Notes: generated from the sequence alone by a model not told the origin. 64,000 nt of DNA from Calocera cornea HHB12733 (GCA_001632435.1 KV423933.1:47769-111768); one strand, 5' to 3'. Shown: positions 9,295-21,165, counted from the first letter of the stretch. A program made the numbers and translations.

Positions 9295-12284
9295 TCAGGC
9301 CTGCGCCTCGGAGCTCTGCATAACCAGCAAGCTCGCCTTGCTGCCCGAGATGACAAACGCAGAGGCAACGTCGCCGATCGTCTTGCGGATATCAGAGTTG
9401 ATGCTCGTGTCCCTGCCGTGCTCGACCAGCATCTGGTTCAGCTCGCCGTGGTGGCTCTCGGTCGCCAGGCGGCGCCCGCGGCCGACGATGATGACGAGCG
9501 ACTTCCACGAGCCCGCGTCGCGCTCCTCTTGGTGCGCGCGCTGGGCGAGGAGGTGAAGCGGCTGCGAGCTGGTGAGGGTGGTGAAGGCGACACGAGTGAG
9601 CGCTTCCTCCAGGAACGCGCTGCGCGGGGCGGTCTCGCCCGAGGGGCGTGCAAACGTCTCCCAGGCGATGTCGTCCGCGGCGCTCGAGGCGATCCGGAAC
9701 TGGGTCGTGTTCTGCCCGTAGACCGTGTCCGGGTAGTGTGTCGAGTGCATGGTCATGCCCGCATTGAGCGTGGAGGCGATGTTATCCTTGTCGGTCTGGT
9801 GCGTCGGTGCGGGCGTCTCGAGGTCCACCTCGGTCGGCAGGTCGCTCTTCGTGACGCGGACGATGGTCGCGCTAATCGCCGGATGCGCGCAGAGCTGCAC
9901 GGCGAAAGCGAGGGCCATGCGGTCGTCGGGCCCGCCAAAGAAGGGGAAGAAGATGTGCTGCCCGTACCCGCCGGCCGTCTCGAATGGGGCGAGCCCGCGA
10001 TCGATGAACAGGGCGACATCCGAGGGGGCTTCTGCGAACACGCGCCGGGCGAACTGGGAGTAGAGGAGCGAGGACGGCGCGTCGGCCTGAGGGGCGGAGC
10101 TGCTCTGCCCGGACGAGGAGCCGAAGAGGTTCGCCAGCGGGCCGGCGTAGCTCGTCGTGCCCGAGGCGCTTGTCTGGACTTGCTCGAGCACGCTCGAGCC
10201 CATGCTCTGTGGACCCCAGGGGATGACGAGGAGGTCGGAGCCGGTCTCCTCGACGTGGTGGGTGACGCTGGAGGAGAAGGACTCGTAGTTGACCACTGCG
10301 AGCGAGGCGGAGACGGGGATGTTGTTTAGGTGTCCGTACGTGCGGAAGATGTTGACGAGCGGGTCGGACCGGATCAGCTCGTCCGTCACGCTCGCCTTGA
10401 ACATGGCGGACACGCGCTCCGTGAGCTCGATCAGGCGCAGCGCGTCGATGTGGACGGCAGGCCGAGCGGGCCTGGGGCTCGCTGGGATCGTGGGCGTCGG
10501 GGGGATGACGGGCATGAGCGTGGGGAGGCCGGCGGTGCTCGGTGGTGTGTTGCGTTCCGCGCTGTCCTTGTCGCTTTCGTCGATCGAGCTTGCGCGGGTA
10601 GCGATGGATTTGGGGACGGGCCCGGTGGGCGGGGGCTGCAGGAGCTGTGTGAGCGTCATGAGCGCGGGGAGATGCTCCATCTTGTTCAGCACGACGGTGA
10701 AGCGGCTCTTGACGTTCTCCTCGCTGCGCAGGGGGAACGTCGCGCTGCGCGGTGTGGGATCCGCCTTCTCCTTATCTGCACCACCAGCGACGATGGTGGT
10801 CTCGCCGGGCGCATCGGGTGCGCGGGTGCGGTGCTTCTCGGGGTAGAAGAGGAGGGTGAGAGGGGTGGTCATGCATGTAAGGACGAGGGCTTCGACGACA
10901 AACATGGAGAAGATGCGGACGTCGAGAATGCCCGCGGAAAGGCCGACGTTGAGCACGATTAGCTCGACAAGGCCCTTGCAGCTCATGAGCGTGCCGATGG
11001 CGCTCGACTCGCGCCAATTGAAGCCGAAGAACTTTGCGACGGCCGCGCAGCCGGTGAACTTGCCGACGAACGCGACGCAACAGAGTGCGACAATGTAGCC
11101 CCAGTCAATGCCGCGGTTCAGCAGCCCGAGGTTGGTGCTAAGTCCGGAAAGAGCGAAGTACAGCGGGAGCAGGAGTAGAGACACGAGGTCCTCGAACTTC
11201 TCCACAAGGGCAATGTTGAATCCACCATCGTGGGGCATCGCGAGACCGGCGAGGAAGCCGCCAAAGATGGCGTGCACGCCGATGACGTCGGTGAAAAAGG
11301 CACTTGCGAACACGAGGAGTAGGGTGAGGGTCATCATCATAGGCGTCGGCCCGCTCTCGAAGCTGCCAGTCTTGCGGGCTAGCCAGCGAAAGCCCATCTT
11401 GACGGGGAAGAGGAGGAGGAGGGCCCAACCGGCCGTACAGAGAAGCACATACACGGCCATTGCACCCGAGCTGGCGTTGACGAGGGCCACGGTGAGGGCG
11501 AGCAGGACCCATCCGACGACATCGTTACCCACGCCTGCTGCGAGCACGACACTGCCGACGGTGGTGGAGAGGAGCTTGCACTCTGTGAGGATGCGGCACA
11601 GGACCGGGAAGGCTGTGATCGACATTGCGACACCGGCAAAGAGAAGGTAGTTGCCAAACGTGACGAGGGACGTGTCGATGTATTTTGTATACATGGGCAC
11701 GGCCAAGGCGGCACCCAGGCCGAAGGGGAGGATCATGCCGGCGGCGGAGATGGCTAAGCTGGAGCGGGCATTACGCTTGATGAGGCGCATGTCGACCTCG
11801 AGGCCGACGACGAAGAGGAAGAGGACCAAGCCGATGTTGGCGGTGAGGTTGAGGTACGGGATAGAGTCTGCGTTGAACACGGCGTTTGTGAATCCCGGAA
11901 TACGGCCGAAGGCGGTGGGTCCGAGAAGGATGCCGCCGATGACCTCACTGATGACTTTTGGCTGGCGGAGGCGGCCGAGGACGAGGCCGAGCAGCTGGGT
12001 GAAGCAGATGATGATGAAGAGCTGGATGACCCAGAGCCGTATCGGGTCCGACTTGTTCACCGCGGCTGGGTTCTGTCCTTGCAGGAGACCGCCCTGAGGG
12101 AAAGGATCAGCCCGGGGTTGAGTGCGGGGAAGGGGGAGGAAGGAAGCGCGCAGGGTGTATGCGGGGGCCATGGCCTTGGGAAGGGACGGGGACGTACCTG
12201 TGTGGGCGCCTCTGCGCGTGCGAGCAAGTTGGAGGCATCGTGGGCGAGGTGGATGATCGCGTCGGAGAAGGAGAGGGAGGGCAT
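9295..12284 (-). CDS. KHA1: K+/H+ antiporter, Kha1-like (CPA2 family)
   Basis: This is a monovalent cation/proton antiporter of the CPA2 family, likely in Golgi or another endomembrane, controlling lumenal pH and K+. Exon 1 (12284-12198) starts MPSLSFSDAIIHLAHDAS; a 104-base intron leads to exon 2 (12093-9295), giving 961 residues. About twelve membrane segments run from LWVIQLFIIICFTQLLGLVLG to the segment before FYPEKHRTRAP. Family motifs include QPKVISEVIGGILLGP and the ion-site stretch AAGVGNDVVGWVLLA. The C-terminal 450 residues are cytosolic, with Ser/Pro-rich linker and two universal-stress-like stretches (LLVIPWG, LVIIVGRGR). Yeast Kha1 is similar in size and layout. The gene is convergent with HIS6. 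Confidence 0.92.
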
Positions 12285-13256
12285 GACAGCGGGGCACACA
12301 CGCGTCCTTCTCGCTGCCTGTGGTCGTAGATGGGAAGGAAGGGGGAGGGCGGGGAGAAGGGGATAGCGAGAAGCAGCGGTGGCGGATAGGGGACGTGCAG
12401 CGTCTTAAGTGTGCCGATGGTGATTGCGCGATGGGGAGCGGATACGGGGCACGGGCGCGGCGTTAGAGAGGCGGTGTGCCTGTGTGGTCCTGGGGTGGAT
12501 GCGTGATGGATGGCGAAGGGAGGGGAGATGGCGAAGGGGCGGCCGGCCGGGGGGGTCTTACATACGAGGGCAGGATCCGCCCCCGATGTCATACGCGCCA
12601 GTCCGACTGGGTCCCGCAAGGCGCTCCCTCTCAATTGCACCCTGATCGCCCAAGGAACGTGAAACACAGAACCTTCTGGGCCGAGTCTCACCCCATTGGC
12701 CAAGGCGTGTTATCCCTGTTGGGCCGACAGCACCGCTCTCCCTCCCCGCGCTATTCAAAACGCGCGCGGCCGATATCAGTTCAGATGGTGATTCGCCAAA
12801 CAGCGACTGATGCGGTGACGGTACGCTCAGACGTGCTTCACATAATACATGGGCGGTGCTTGCCAACAACTCGCAACGGCTCCTCCCCACGCCCGCCGCA
12901 CATCAGTTGGTCGCCCGCACTTGGCAGACACACATGACGCTGGCATGCACCGCGTCCAAGCTCACAACCTAACAATCCTCATACCTGCCCCTGCCTCGCG
13001 CCTCGCGCCACGCACCACACCCCCTCTGAGCAGCAAAATAGATTACATTCCCCCGCTTCCCACCCCTAACGACGACTCCACAGCGGACGACGGATGCGGA
13101 GCCGGCACGCCGTATATGCCCATACCAGCCCACCGGCACGAGATGCATATGTAAGTACATCCGATCGCCCCTCTTCTGTTTGCACCTCTTTCCCACATTC
13201 CTTCGGCACAATGTCACCTCCTGTATGTACTGCGCTGGACTTCTTTCTACATACCT
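12285..13256. other. Intergenic, antiporter promoter
   Basis: About 970 bases between the antiporter start and the end of NDUFA8, both on the minus strand. It should hold the antiporter promoter and the NDUFA8 terminator. Frames here are open because of GC bias but show no protein-like content. Confidence 0.5.
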
Positions 13257-14215
13257 CTACTTTTGCTGCCGCTTGAAGTACGGCCTCTCGATCAGGTGGA
13301 TCGGCGTCTTCCCCTCCGGACTCCCAGGGATCTCCTTCTTGTAGCCCTAAGCGCAGGCGCAACGCACGTCAGCACCGTCCGCAATCGTTCGATCCCCTCC
13401 CGCCACACACAACACCGGCGCACCACCATCTACCACTCACAGGCAGGCACGCCGCGGCCGGCAGAAGTGGAGGCGGGGGAGAGGGACGCTAAGGCACTCA
13501 CGAGCTTTGTGAACGCGCACGCGTTCAGCGGGCGCTCTTCCTTCCTGCACGCGTAGTAGTACTACATCCCGCCAACCGCACAATCAGCACTCGTTCCCAC
13601 CCCACCCGCAACAGTAGAACGCGGGGACGCACCTGGTTGTTCCACTCCAGGCAGTTCCAGTGCGCCTCGAACTCCTGCACGCACGCTGCGCGGAGCTTGT
13701 TCAGCCTGCGTTCGCGCCAGCGGGAGGTCAGCCGGGGGAACAAGGACTGGAACCAGAACAGGAACGGGAACGGGGATGTGGGGCCGAGAGGAGAGGAGAG
13801 GGACGCACACATCGGCTGCGCAGCGCGTCACTTTGCGCCCTTCTGCTAAGCAGTGCGCCGGGTCCCGGTTCTCATTCTTGCAGAGCATGAAGTCCTCTGT
13901 CCGCGCGCAACAGTCCGCAACAAATCGTGATGTTCGGTAGTCCCCAGTGGTGCGAGCGAGGCGGATGCGGGCGGGTTGAGGAACGCGAGCGAGAGCGAGG
14001 GCAAAAACAGGTAGAAGGGCGGGGCGAGAGAACAGCGTAGCCGTCAGCGCCACCCCGCAACACCTGAGCAAGTAGAGCGTACCGTTGAACTCCTTACACT
14101 GGTCCCCAATGAAGTACGCAGCGCTCTTCAGCGGCGCGCTGGTCGCGCCCAGCTCTTGCAGCGGCGGCAGCGGGTCGTTGGCCACCACGGGCACGGGCGC
14201 TGACGATTCGGCCAT
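13257..14215 (-). CDS. NADH dehydrogenase (complex I) subunit NDUFA8, CHCH protein
   Basis: This is the twin-CX9C accessory subunit of mitochondrial complex I (NDUFA8, 19 kDa/PGIV), imported into the intermembrane space by the Mia40 route. Five exons split by GT-AG introns give about 147 residues. The start reads MAESSAPVPVVANDPLPPLQ and the end HLIERPYFKRQQK. All four cysteine pairs are present with nine residues between: C-KEFNEDFML-C, C-LAEGRKVTR-C, C-VQEFEAHWN-C and C-RKEERPLNA-C. The junctions that restore these are GAG/GTTCAACG to AGGACTTC, GATGT to GCTGAAC, CAG to TACTACTACGCG and AAGCTC to GGCTAC. The intron load is heavy for so small a gene. Assignment is firm. Confidence 0.93.
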
Positions 14216-14330
14216 ATCTCTAAGTATGCCCCGCTTGGAGTCCTGGATATCGAGTCTAGTGGGTGCGCAGCAGGAGCCCCGGGCTGAGGCTGGAGCTGAG
14301 GCAGACCGGGTGCTTGGTGCTTGGTGCTTG

Positions 14331-15553
14331 GTGCTCAGAACCTCGCACGCAGAGGCCGGACGGATTCGGTAGCTTGCTCAGATTGCTCCCGAGGGGGATT
14401 GCTCCCGCCAAGGCTGGGGAACCGGCTTCTGTTATGTTTTATGCATCCCGGCTAATTACTCTTTCGGCATGTAACTACTTACCTAGCTACGGAAAGTGCG
14501 TCACCATCGTCGCATTCGATAACATTCACGGTCCTTAGGGGCACCACTTTGCTGTTGCATGCCTCCGTCCAGACTGTGCGCCTCGGAGATACGGTTCGTC
14601 GACTCTCGACTCGGACACGGGACGCGCGCTGCGGCTCCGCTCAGGGGACGCATCCTGACCCCTGCATCTCTTTGCTGCTGGGCCGCTCCTCCCAGCTTGG
14701 CTTTGGCGCCTCTGATGCGTTCTGCTCGGGGTGGTCCGCATACGACACAACAACGGACACTGCTGCATCCGGACGTGACTCACTCGAGACAACCTAGGCA
14801 ACTGGCACTGTACTGCAAAGTAGGCTGTAGTAGCGCTAGTCATCGTCAATGACAGTGCCGTGCACAGTCGACCTTTCAGCCAAGTTACACTGACACGTTG
14901 CTCGTTACCTGTCTGTTCCTTCCGAGAACGTCTTACCTCACTGCACGACTGCACGAAGGCTCGAAGATGAGTTTGGGAAGGCATTCTCGGTCTTCGCGCA
15001 CTGTGGCGGTGTAGCTCCACACCAACCTTTGCATTGCAAGGAATCGAATACAATTGCCCCGGCTAAGGCCACGCGTAGAAGCTATGCCTTCCGCGTTGGA
15101 ACCGACCCCGACTTTATACCATACAAATTCTTTTTCAAGGGCTACGTGAGACTCAAGTATCGATAGTGATGCTGAAGTGTCGGCACGACGAGGTGTCAAG
15201 GACTTATTGGTGTCTGAGAGGGCTACAATTTACTAGCAATAGGTGAGATGGTTGTCTGCGAATCCTCAAGTCCCAACCTGAGTTTCCCAACCAGCGAGGA
15301 TTCATTCAATTCCGTAACTACGGGTGCAAAAGTGGCGCAAGTCCGGTGTAGCATCAAACGTTTCGATACGACTCATCCTGCAGGAATTTTCCAATTCTAG
15401 GATGCAGACGATCTGCGATCGAATACATTGCAAGAATTAACCCGGTAGTCTTTCGTGATCTCTTGTACGTGATCTTCTCTCGGCACTGCTAAGTAGCTCC
15501 TAAGACGCTCCCCCACACCCCACACCCTACACCACCATCTCTCAGAGCTCTAG
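14331..15553 (+). repeat. Blocks L and R upstream of MFS copy B
   Basis: Bases 14331-14795 are the inverted partner of block L (4425-4884). Bases 14800-15553 are the inverted partner of the 5' flank of MFS copy A (7211-7945). In this copy L and R are contiguous and both precede the MFS gene, whereas at copy A the MFS gene sits between R and L. No gene is supported in the interval. Bases 14309-14333 carry a short GCTTGGT repeat next to the block edge. Confidence 0.7.
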
Positions 15554-17719
15554 ATGCGATCAAAAGTACATCCCTCTACTGCAAGTGGCGACGACAGTCA
15601 GGTCGAGGGACTACAGGGCGTACCGCGGTGGGGCATCTCGGATATTGAAAGGCCAACCCATGGCAAGGCAGCGAAGCCCAAAAGGGGAGCAGCCTTCTGG
15701 TTCATCTTCAGTGCAGTTTGCGTTACTATCTTTCTTGCTGCGCTCGATGCGACAGACCTACCGACGGCGGCACCGATCATCGTCAACGAGCTCGGGAATG
15801 GGCAATCGTTATTCACGTGGATGAGAAGCGCCTACTTCCTCGCTTCCGCTGCTTGGCTCCCGTAAGTTCGCGCGTGTTCATGGAAGGGCTCACTGACAAT
15901 GTCCTACCAGCTTATCTGGTGCCCTCGCAGACGCCTTTGGCCGACAGCCCGTGTTGCTCGCATCACTGGCCTTCTTCTTTGTCGGCTGTGCGATCTGCGG
16001 CGAGTCACACGGTCCGGGCGCGTTCATTGTGGGAAGAAGTGGGTTTCTTAGTCATCTTTGCTCGCTAATATGCTCATGGCGTCACAGCCATCCAAGGACT
16101 GGGAGCTGGCGGTACATTTTCCCTGGCTGAAATCATCGTTGCCGATCTTGTCCCTCTCAAAGAACGCGGTGTTTTCATGGGCCTCACGGGTCTTACCTAT
16201 GCTGTCGCAACAGCCATGGGGCCGCCAATCGGTGGAGTGTTCGCCCAGAAGGTGTCCTGGCGCTGGCTCTTCCGGATACAGCTGCCGCTCACCTTCGGTG
16301 CCTTCTGCCTGGTCGCGTACTTCCTTCGACTCAAGGTGCCACCCGGTAGCATTCAACAGAAGCTTCGAAGGATAGATTGGACGTGAGTCCCTCGCGTCTC
16401 GCTAAGTTGTGGACCGTACTGACCACTAGAAGCGGCAATGCACTGGTTTGCGCTGCCACCGTCGCAGTGTCCATCGCACTCACGCGTGGTGGGATCGAAG
16501 TTCCATGGTCGTCTGCGCAAACTTTGGTGCCTCTGATCTTCGGTCTACTTGGCTTAATTGCCTTCTTCGTATATGAAGCTCGATGGGCAGCGAATACCAC
16601 CGTCCCCACGATACCGTTCGACCTCCTCACAAACCGGACGTCTGTCTCAGGCTTCCTAAGCACTTTTTGGCACTCGCTCGTGTCGGTCACCTTCCTGTTC
16701 CTCATGCCGGTGTTCTTCCAGGCATGCTTCGGCGCCGACCCGGTGCAGTCGGGTATCGACACCTTGTCGTATGCGCTCATCATGTCGCCCGGGGCGATCC
16801 TCGGTGGGGTGTCGGTTGCCATTCTGAAGCGCTATACGCCACAGATCTACATAGGGTGGATCATGATCACTATCGGTGTGGGGCTATTGAGCTTGGAGAA
16901 AGCGACCACGCCGACGGCGAGGTGGGTTGGATTCAACCTTTTCGTCGGGTTCGGGTTTGGGATCCTCTGGACTGCGCTCGTAAGTGTTCTAACAACCTTG
17001 TGCGACGACGAGCTTACCTCGATCAGAAATTTCCCATCCTTTCGCCTCTACCCACAAGACGCAACGGGAGTGCCTTGGCCCTCTTTGTCTTCCTCCGCAC
17101 CTTCGCGCAAAACTTCGGAATCACCATCGGTTCCGCTGTCCTGCAGAACGAGCTCCAATGGCGACTGCCCGCCGACTTCCGCGCGCAATTCCCTGGCGGC
17201 GCAGAGTTCGCCATCGCGGCCATCCCGATCATCCCGCAGCTACCGGAGCCGCTACAGGGACAGGTCAAAGAGGCGTTCGCCGAGAGCCTCAGCACGCTTT
17301 GGAAGGTCATGCTCGCATTTTGTTTCTTGGGCGTGGCGAGCGCGCTCTTGATGCGCGAGATCCCATTGCACAACGAAACAGACGAGAACTGGGATCTATC
17401 CGAAGGCAAGGAGGGACTGAAAGAGGGCCAGAGGGGGAGCGGTCAATGTTCCAGAGAAGTAGAGATGGAGGAAGGAGAGGAGATCGAGATGGACAAAGGC
17501 GTCGTTATTATTGGTCCGCTGACAGTGACGCCCTATCTCGGGTGGACACCCCCACAGGATTCCCGCCAACCGGTGTCACCCACTTTGTCGGTGTCAACAC
17601 TTGAGGACCCTGTGAAGGGTACGGTGTACCATCCCACGACGCTCGGGTGGGCGCCAATGCTGGATCCCATCAAGCCGGTGTCACCACTTGAGGACCCTGT
17701 GAAGGACGTGGAGTATTAG
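15554..17719 (+). CDS. MFS drug/metabolite exporter, DHA2-type, copy B
   Basis: This is the second copy of the 14-segment MFS exporter. Exons 15554-15861, 15911-16038, 16088-16382, 16430-16979 and 17027-17719 join in frame to 657 residues. Motif A reads GALADAFGRQP; GLTYAVATAMGPPIGG and SWRWLFRIQLPL match copy A. Protein identity with copy A is high, roughly nine residues in ten over the membrane core by eye, with more change in the N-terminus and tail. The tail again carries the DPIKP/EDPVKD repeat, here ending PVSPLEDPVKDVEY. Frames and splice sites are intact, so both copies look functional. Homology with copy A continues to about 17866 (matching 4900-5048) and then stops abruptly. Confidence 0.9.
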
Positions 17720-18030
17720 AGAGGACCAGAAGCTGTATAATTTCCTGTATCCTTAACGTTGTCAATGATCCATGCACGTGCATTCCCATGACCTGTCAAG
17801 CGTGTCACGAAGAAGAACAGGACAAACACGACAATGGTCGCGTTCGGGGCAAACACGTGGGGGGACGCGTTGATTGCTTCCGCCGGGTCAGGGCGTGTGG
17901 CGCACTCATAGCAGAAGCAAGCCATCAGGGGCCCTGGCCAAGGTAGGGCGAGCCATTCAATCCGCTACGGCCCGCTCTCCATTCCCACCGCCATCTCACA
18001 CGCAGGCTCACTGCGGCCGCCGTCCCCACG
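17720..18030. other. 3' flank of MFS copy B and short promoter
   Basis: Bases 17720-17866 are the inverted partner of 4900-5048, sharing TCAATGATCCATGCACGTGCAT and CACGTGGGGGGACG. The remaining 165 bases are unique and must hold the promoter of the gene at 18031. Confidence 0.6.
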
Positions 18031-20043
18031 ATGGAGGACGACGGCGAACAAGTCATCCCCATCCACAGGAGGATGAGCCCTGCGCCGTTGTCGCCTCTGA
18101 CATCGCCTCCGTCAACACAAAGAGCACATCGAACGACTCGGTCTGCAGGCTCACGCTTCTCCACCGCCTCCAGTATCACAACCCTCCCCGAGTATACGAC
18201 CTCTCCGCCCCCACGGATGTACGGGAGGTCGTTTAGCGCTATGCAGGAGGTATGGCCACCACCCCTCGAGGACTCCGACCCCCTGCCGGACTACAAGTCG
18301 CCTCCAGCGCCGCGAACATACCACCAGCCACGCTCGAGTATCAGCAAGGTCGGTGTCGGCCTTGACTTCCCCCCTCCATCATCTGGGGATATGGAGTCCG
18401 AGCCGTTCGTCACGCAGTTCACCGCGCTCAGTCCACGCAATCGCAGAGTAGCCCATCGGCGACACACTTCAAGCTCGACCTGGAAAAGTACAGAGAGCGC
18501 GGATGAAGAGCTAGACTCGCGGCTCGATCAGCTTGTGGAACGGAGCGTCGCTGCGCTAGAGATCTCGAACCATCTGCTCTCCCACTCCATTAGCTCTGGG
18601 CGATCTGAGAGTACAGTGGAGCACTCTCGACCTGTTCCATCGCCTCGGGCTAGGAGGCGGGAGCGGATGGGCACCCACTCGCACTCTGGGATAGGGAGGA
18701 GATGGGTCGATGAGCATATCGCAGAGGAAGACGAGGAGGAGAGTGCATGGGAAGAGTCCACCTTCACGGGAAGCCTGCCGGAGCAGAGTTACCTCTCGGC
18801 GGCACACAGGCCACAACTGCCAAGGATGTCGTCCCACAGCTCGCTCGGGCGCTCACCTTCAGAACCCTCCCTGGATGGCTATCAGTTTCCGCGTTCACAA
18901 CCTCCGTACGGCACCGCCTACCAATTTCCCGACCGCGCATCTCCAGTTCCCAGCATCTCCCGCTCTGCCACACGAACCCCAACTCGGCCCGCACCCCTCA
19001 GCGTCTCCTCCGCCGACCTCGGCGCACCGCAAGTCTCGACGCCTTCGTTCCATCCCTCCACCCCTGCGTACAAGCTGGTCAGCGAAATCGTTTCCCGCGA
19101 AGCCCTGCAGCGGCGCACGCCAGGAAGCCAGGCATCCGGATCGCAGCCTTCTACTCCCCAGGCGACCACGCTGGGCTTGCCGATCCCTCGGGCCAGCACA
19201 GGTCCGTCTTTGACCAGGAGAGACAGCTCTGCCGATCCCCCGAAACACCGTCGCAAGGGCACGCTTACTGCATCCATCTCCGTGCCCCAGGACATTGGCA
19301 AGTGGATCCGCTCGCTCGAACCCAGATCATCTCCGCGACCGGTGGATCCTGTGACTGCACCAGGACCGGAAGTGGTTTCCCCTGTGCCTCAGAGACCGAA
19401 GATCATCAGCCCCCAGCTCCCGCCATCGCCTCCGCACACTGCAATTACTATGTCTACATCTCCACCTAGTATGGGTGAAGAGCCGGTACCTTTGTCAAGG
19501 AGTATCTCCCAACTGCGCGCGATTCTCTCTTCTCAACCCGCACCCGAGGCGCCCATGGCGGCACCAATACCGAAGCGGCCCCAGTTCAGACCTATGACTC
19601 CGCAGGTAGCGTCGACCGCTCTCACACGGCCCCCTCCTACCCCAAGGTCAGAATCGACACCACCGCACGGCGCAGCTGTCGAGACCCTAGCAAGCGAGGA
19701 CCCTTTGCCCTCTCCTGTGCCGTCAGCGATGCGCAAGTTCAGAGCGTCACGGCATGACAGGCATGTGTCATTTTCGCCTACACCAACGGAGATCCCGTCT
19801 CGCGCTACCTCGCCTCCGCCAGAGGACCCTACACTCCCCACCACGGCCACCAGTCAGTCAACCGGATGGTCGTTCATCAATTGGCTTATGCCATCTCAAA
19901 CAAGACCAAATGAAAAGGAAACAAAGAAGCAAAAGAAGAAGAGGGAAGACGATGAGCTCGCCCAGCTGTGGCGGACGCGTGCTTGGCTGCAGGAGGGCCG
20001 CCAAGGATGGAACGAGCGCATGAGCGAGGCCTGGCAGGTATGA
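18031..20043 (+). CDS. Uncharacterised Ser/Pro-rich protein, 670 residues
   Basis: A single uninterrupted frame runs from ATG 18031 to TGA at 20041. I do not recognise the family. Residues 1-600 are rich in Ser, Pro, Thr and Arg with no predicted globular core or membrane segment. Residues about 150-200 (STESADEELDSRLDQLVERS) may form a short helix. The C-terminal 60 residues are different: a hydrophobic stretch (WSFINWLM), a Lys-rich patch (KKQKKKREDDE) and a Trp-rich amphipathic helix (LWRTRAWLQEGRQGWNERM). That end is the best candidate for a conserved binding or membrane-contact motif. An intracellular scaffold or regulatory protein is plausible but unproven. Codon use matches its neighbours, and the length of the frame makes it a real gene. 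Confidence 0.75.
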   Translation: MEDDGEQVIPIHRRMSPAPLSPLTSPPSTQRAHRTTRSAGSRFSTASSITTLPEYTTSPPPRMYGRSFSAMQEVWPPPLEDSDPLPDYKSPPAPRTYHQPRSSISKVGVGLDFPPPSSGDMESEPFVTQFTALSPRNRRVAHRRHTSSSTWKSTESADEELDSRLDQLVERSVAALEISNHLLSHSISSGRSESTVEHSRPVPSPRARRRERMGTHSHSGIGRRWVDEHIAEEDEEESAWEESTFTGSLPEQSYLSAAHRPQLPRMSSHSSLGRSPSEPSLDGYQFPRSQPPYGTAYQFPDRASPVPSISRSATRTPTRPAPLSVSSADLGAPQVSTPSFHPSTPAYKLVSEIVSREALQRRTPGSQASGSQPSTPQATTLGLPIPRASTGPSLTRRDSSADPPKHRRKGTLTASISVPQDIGKWIRSLEPRSSPRPVDPVTAPGPEVVSPVPQRPKIISPQLPPSPPHTAITMSTSPPSMGEEPVPLSRSISQLRAILSSQPAPEAPMAAPIPKRPQFRPMTPQVASTALTRPPPTPRSESTPPHGAAVETLASEDPLPSPVPSAMRKFRASRHDRHVSFSPTPTEIPSRATSPPPEDPTLPTTATSQSTGWSFINWLMPSQTRPNEKETKKQKKKREDDELAQLWRTRAWLQEGRQGWNERMSEAWQV

Positions 20044-20114
20044 GGCAGCTGTTTCGATACTTGTTTGATGCGATACCCATTCATGTTTGTCACGACTTAT
20101 ACCATTCTTGGCGA

Positions 20115-20158
<44 letters not shown>

Positions 20159-20504
20159 TACGACAGTATTGATGGTGATATTTTGGCAGAGGATGTACAA
20201 TACACTTGATGTAGTCATTATACATTGGTTTTTCTACAGCGAATCACTTGGAATTGCCCCCGAAACAGGGTGTTTGGTTGCCTTTTCGGGAGACTCAAAC
20301 CCATGGGCTCAATTCCTAAGATGGCCGATCACGGTGGGGCGGAGCGTCGCCCTGGGAATGGGTACAAAACCCTCGATACAAGGTCCTGTGAGGGTCTGTC
20401 TATAGACACACTCCTTGACCATTCGCTCAAGCACCACCCTCTCTAACTGTCAACCCTTTCCTGGCAAGTGCTGACCCGCACCAGCCTGAGCGAGCAAGAA
20501 CAAG
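20044..20504. other. Intergenic with poly-C tract
   Basis: About 460 bases downstream of the Ser/Pro-rich gene, containing the 43-base C run at 20116-20158 and the promoter of the small gene at 20505. No coding sequence is supported. Confidence 0.5.
20116..20158. repeat. 43-base poly-C homopolymer
   Basis: An unbroken run of 43 cytosines lies 70 bases after the stop at 20043. Such runs are rare in fungal genomes and are prone to sequencing or assembly error, so the length should be treated as approximate. Confidence 0.9.
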
Positions 20505-21064
20505 ATGCCACGCACCACATGGCGCTCGAGGCTGGTAGAGATGACCGAGTCGGAAAGAGCTCTCCGCTCCGCTCGGAACGACGGCGCGCTCGCATACATG
20601 GACTCTGAAGAAGGAGAGCAAGCCCTGGCACGGCAGATCCACGAGAAAGAGCCGGACGGTGAGCCTCACTCTTCTGTCGGGTCTGGCAATTGGTCCAACC
20701 CATCGCGCCGAAGCCTTGGTTCAGATACACGTCTGCACGACTGCCCCTGTTCGTGCCGGACGCGCATACAGACTGAAAGAGCTGCTCAGGGAGGCTAGAA
20801 CTCGGAACGTTCAAGCTCTGGCACCAGAAGGACAAGAACTATTACATTGATATCGACGCCGGCCACTACCATGTCCCCTGTTATGAGAGTCGCTACAACG
20901 TTTCGGAACGCGTCACGCACTTCAAGACTGAGGGGTGGAAGAAGAGCAAGAGAGAGAAGGCCGCCAAGACTGCGACCAATGCATGGGTGGAAAGGATCAA
21001 GGTTGGTGATGGAACAGTCGGGACCTTGACTGCGCTTCTGGAGGGGTTGGACGTGGTGCAGTAA
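20505..21064 (+). CDS. Small uncharacterised protein, 139 residues
   Basis: Two exons (20505-20658 and 20799-21064) join in frame at a GT-AG intron of 140 bases. The N-terminus reads MPRTTWRSRLVEMTESERAL. The second exon gives a compact stretch with aromatic residues (LGTFKLWHQKDKNYYIDIDA, HYHVPCYESRYN), then a basic helix (EGWKKSKREKAAKTATNAWV). There is no signal peptide or membrane segment. I do not recognise the family. The intron is longer than most here, so an additional small exon within it is possible. Fair confidence that a gene is present, less in its exact structure. Confidence 0.55.
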
Positions 21065-21165
21065 CGGACTGTGCTCTGGAGATTCCCCGCTCGAAAAAGA
21101 CACAATTCAATTCATGCATATGTTACAGTGGAATGAAGATCATGAACTCGTACCGAATCAGGGTA

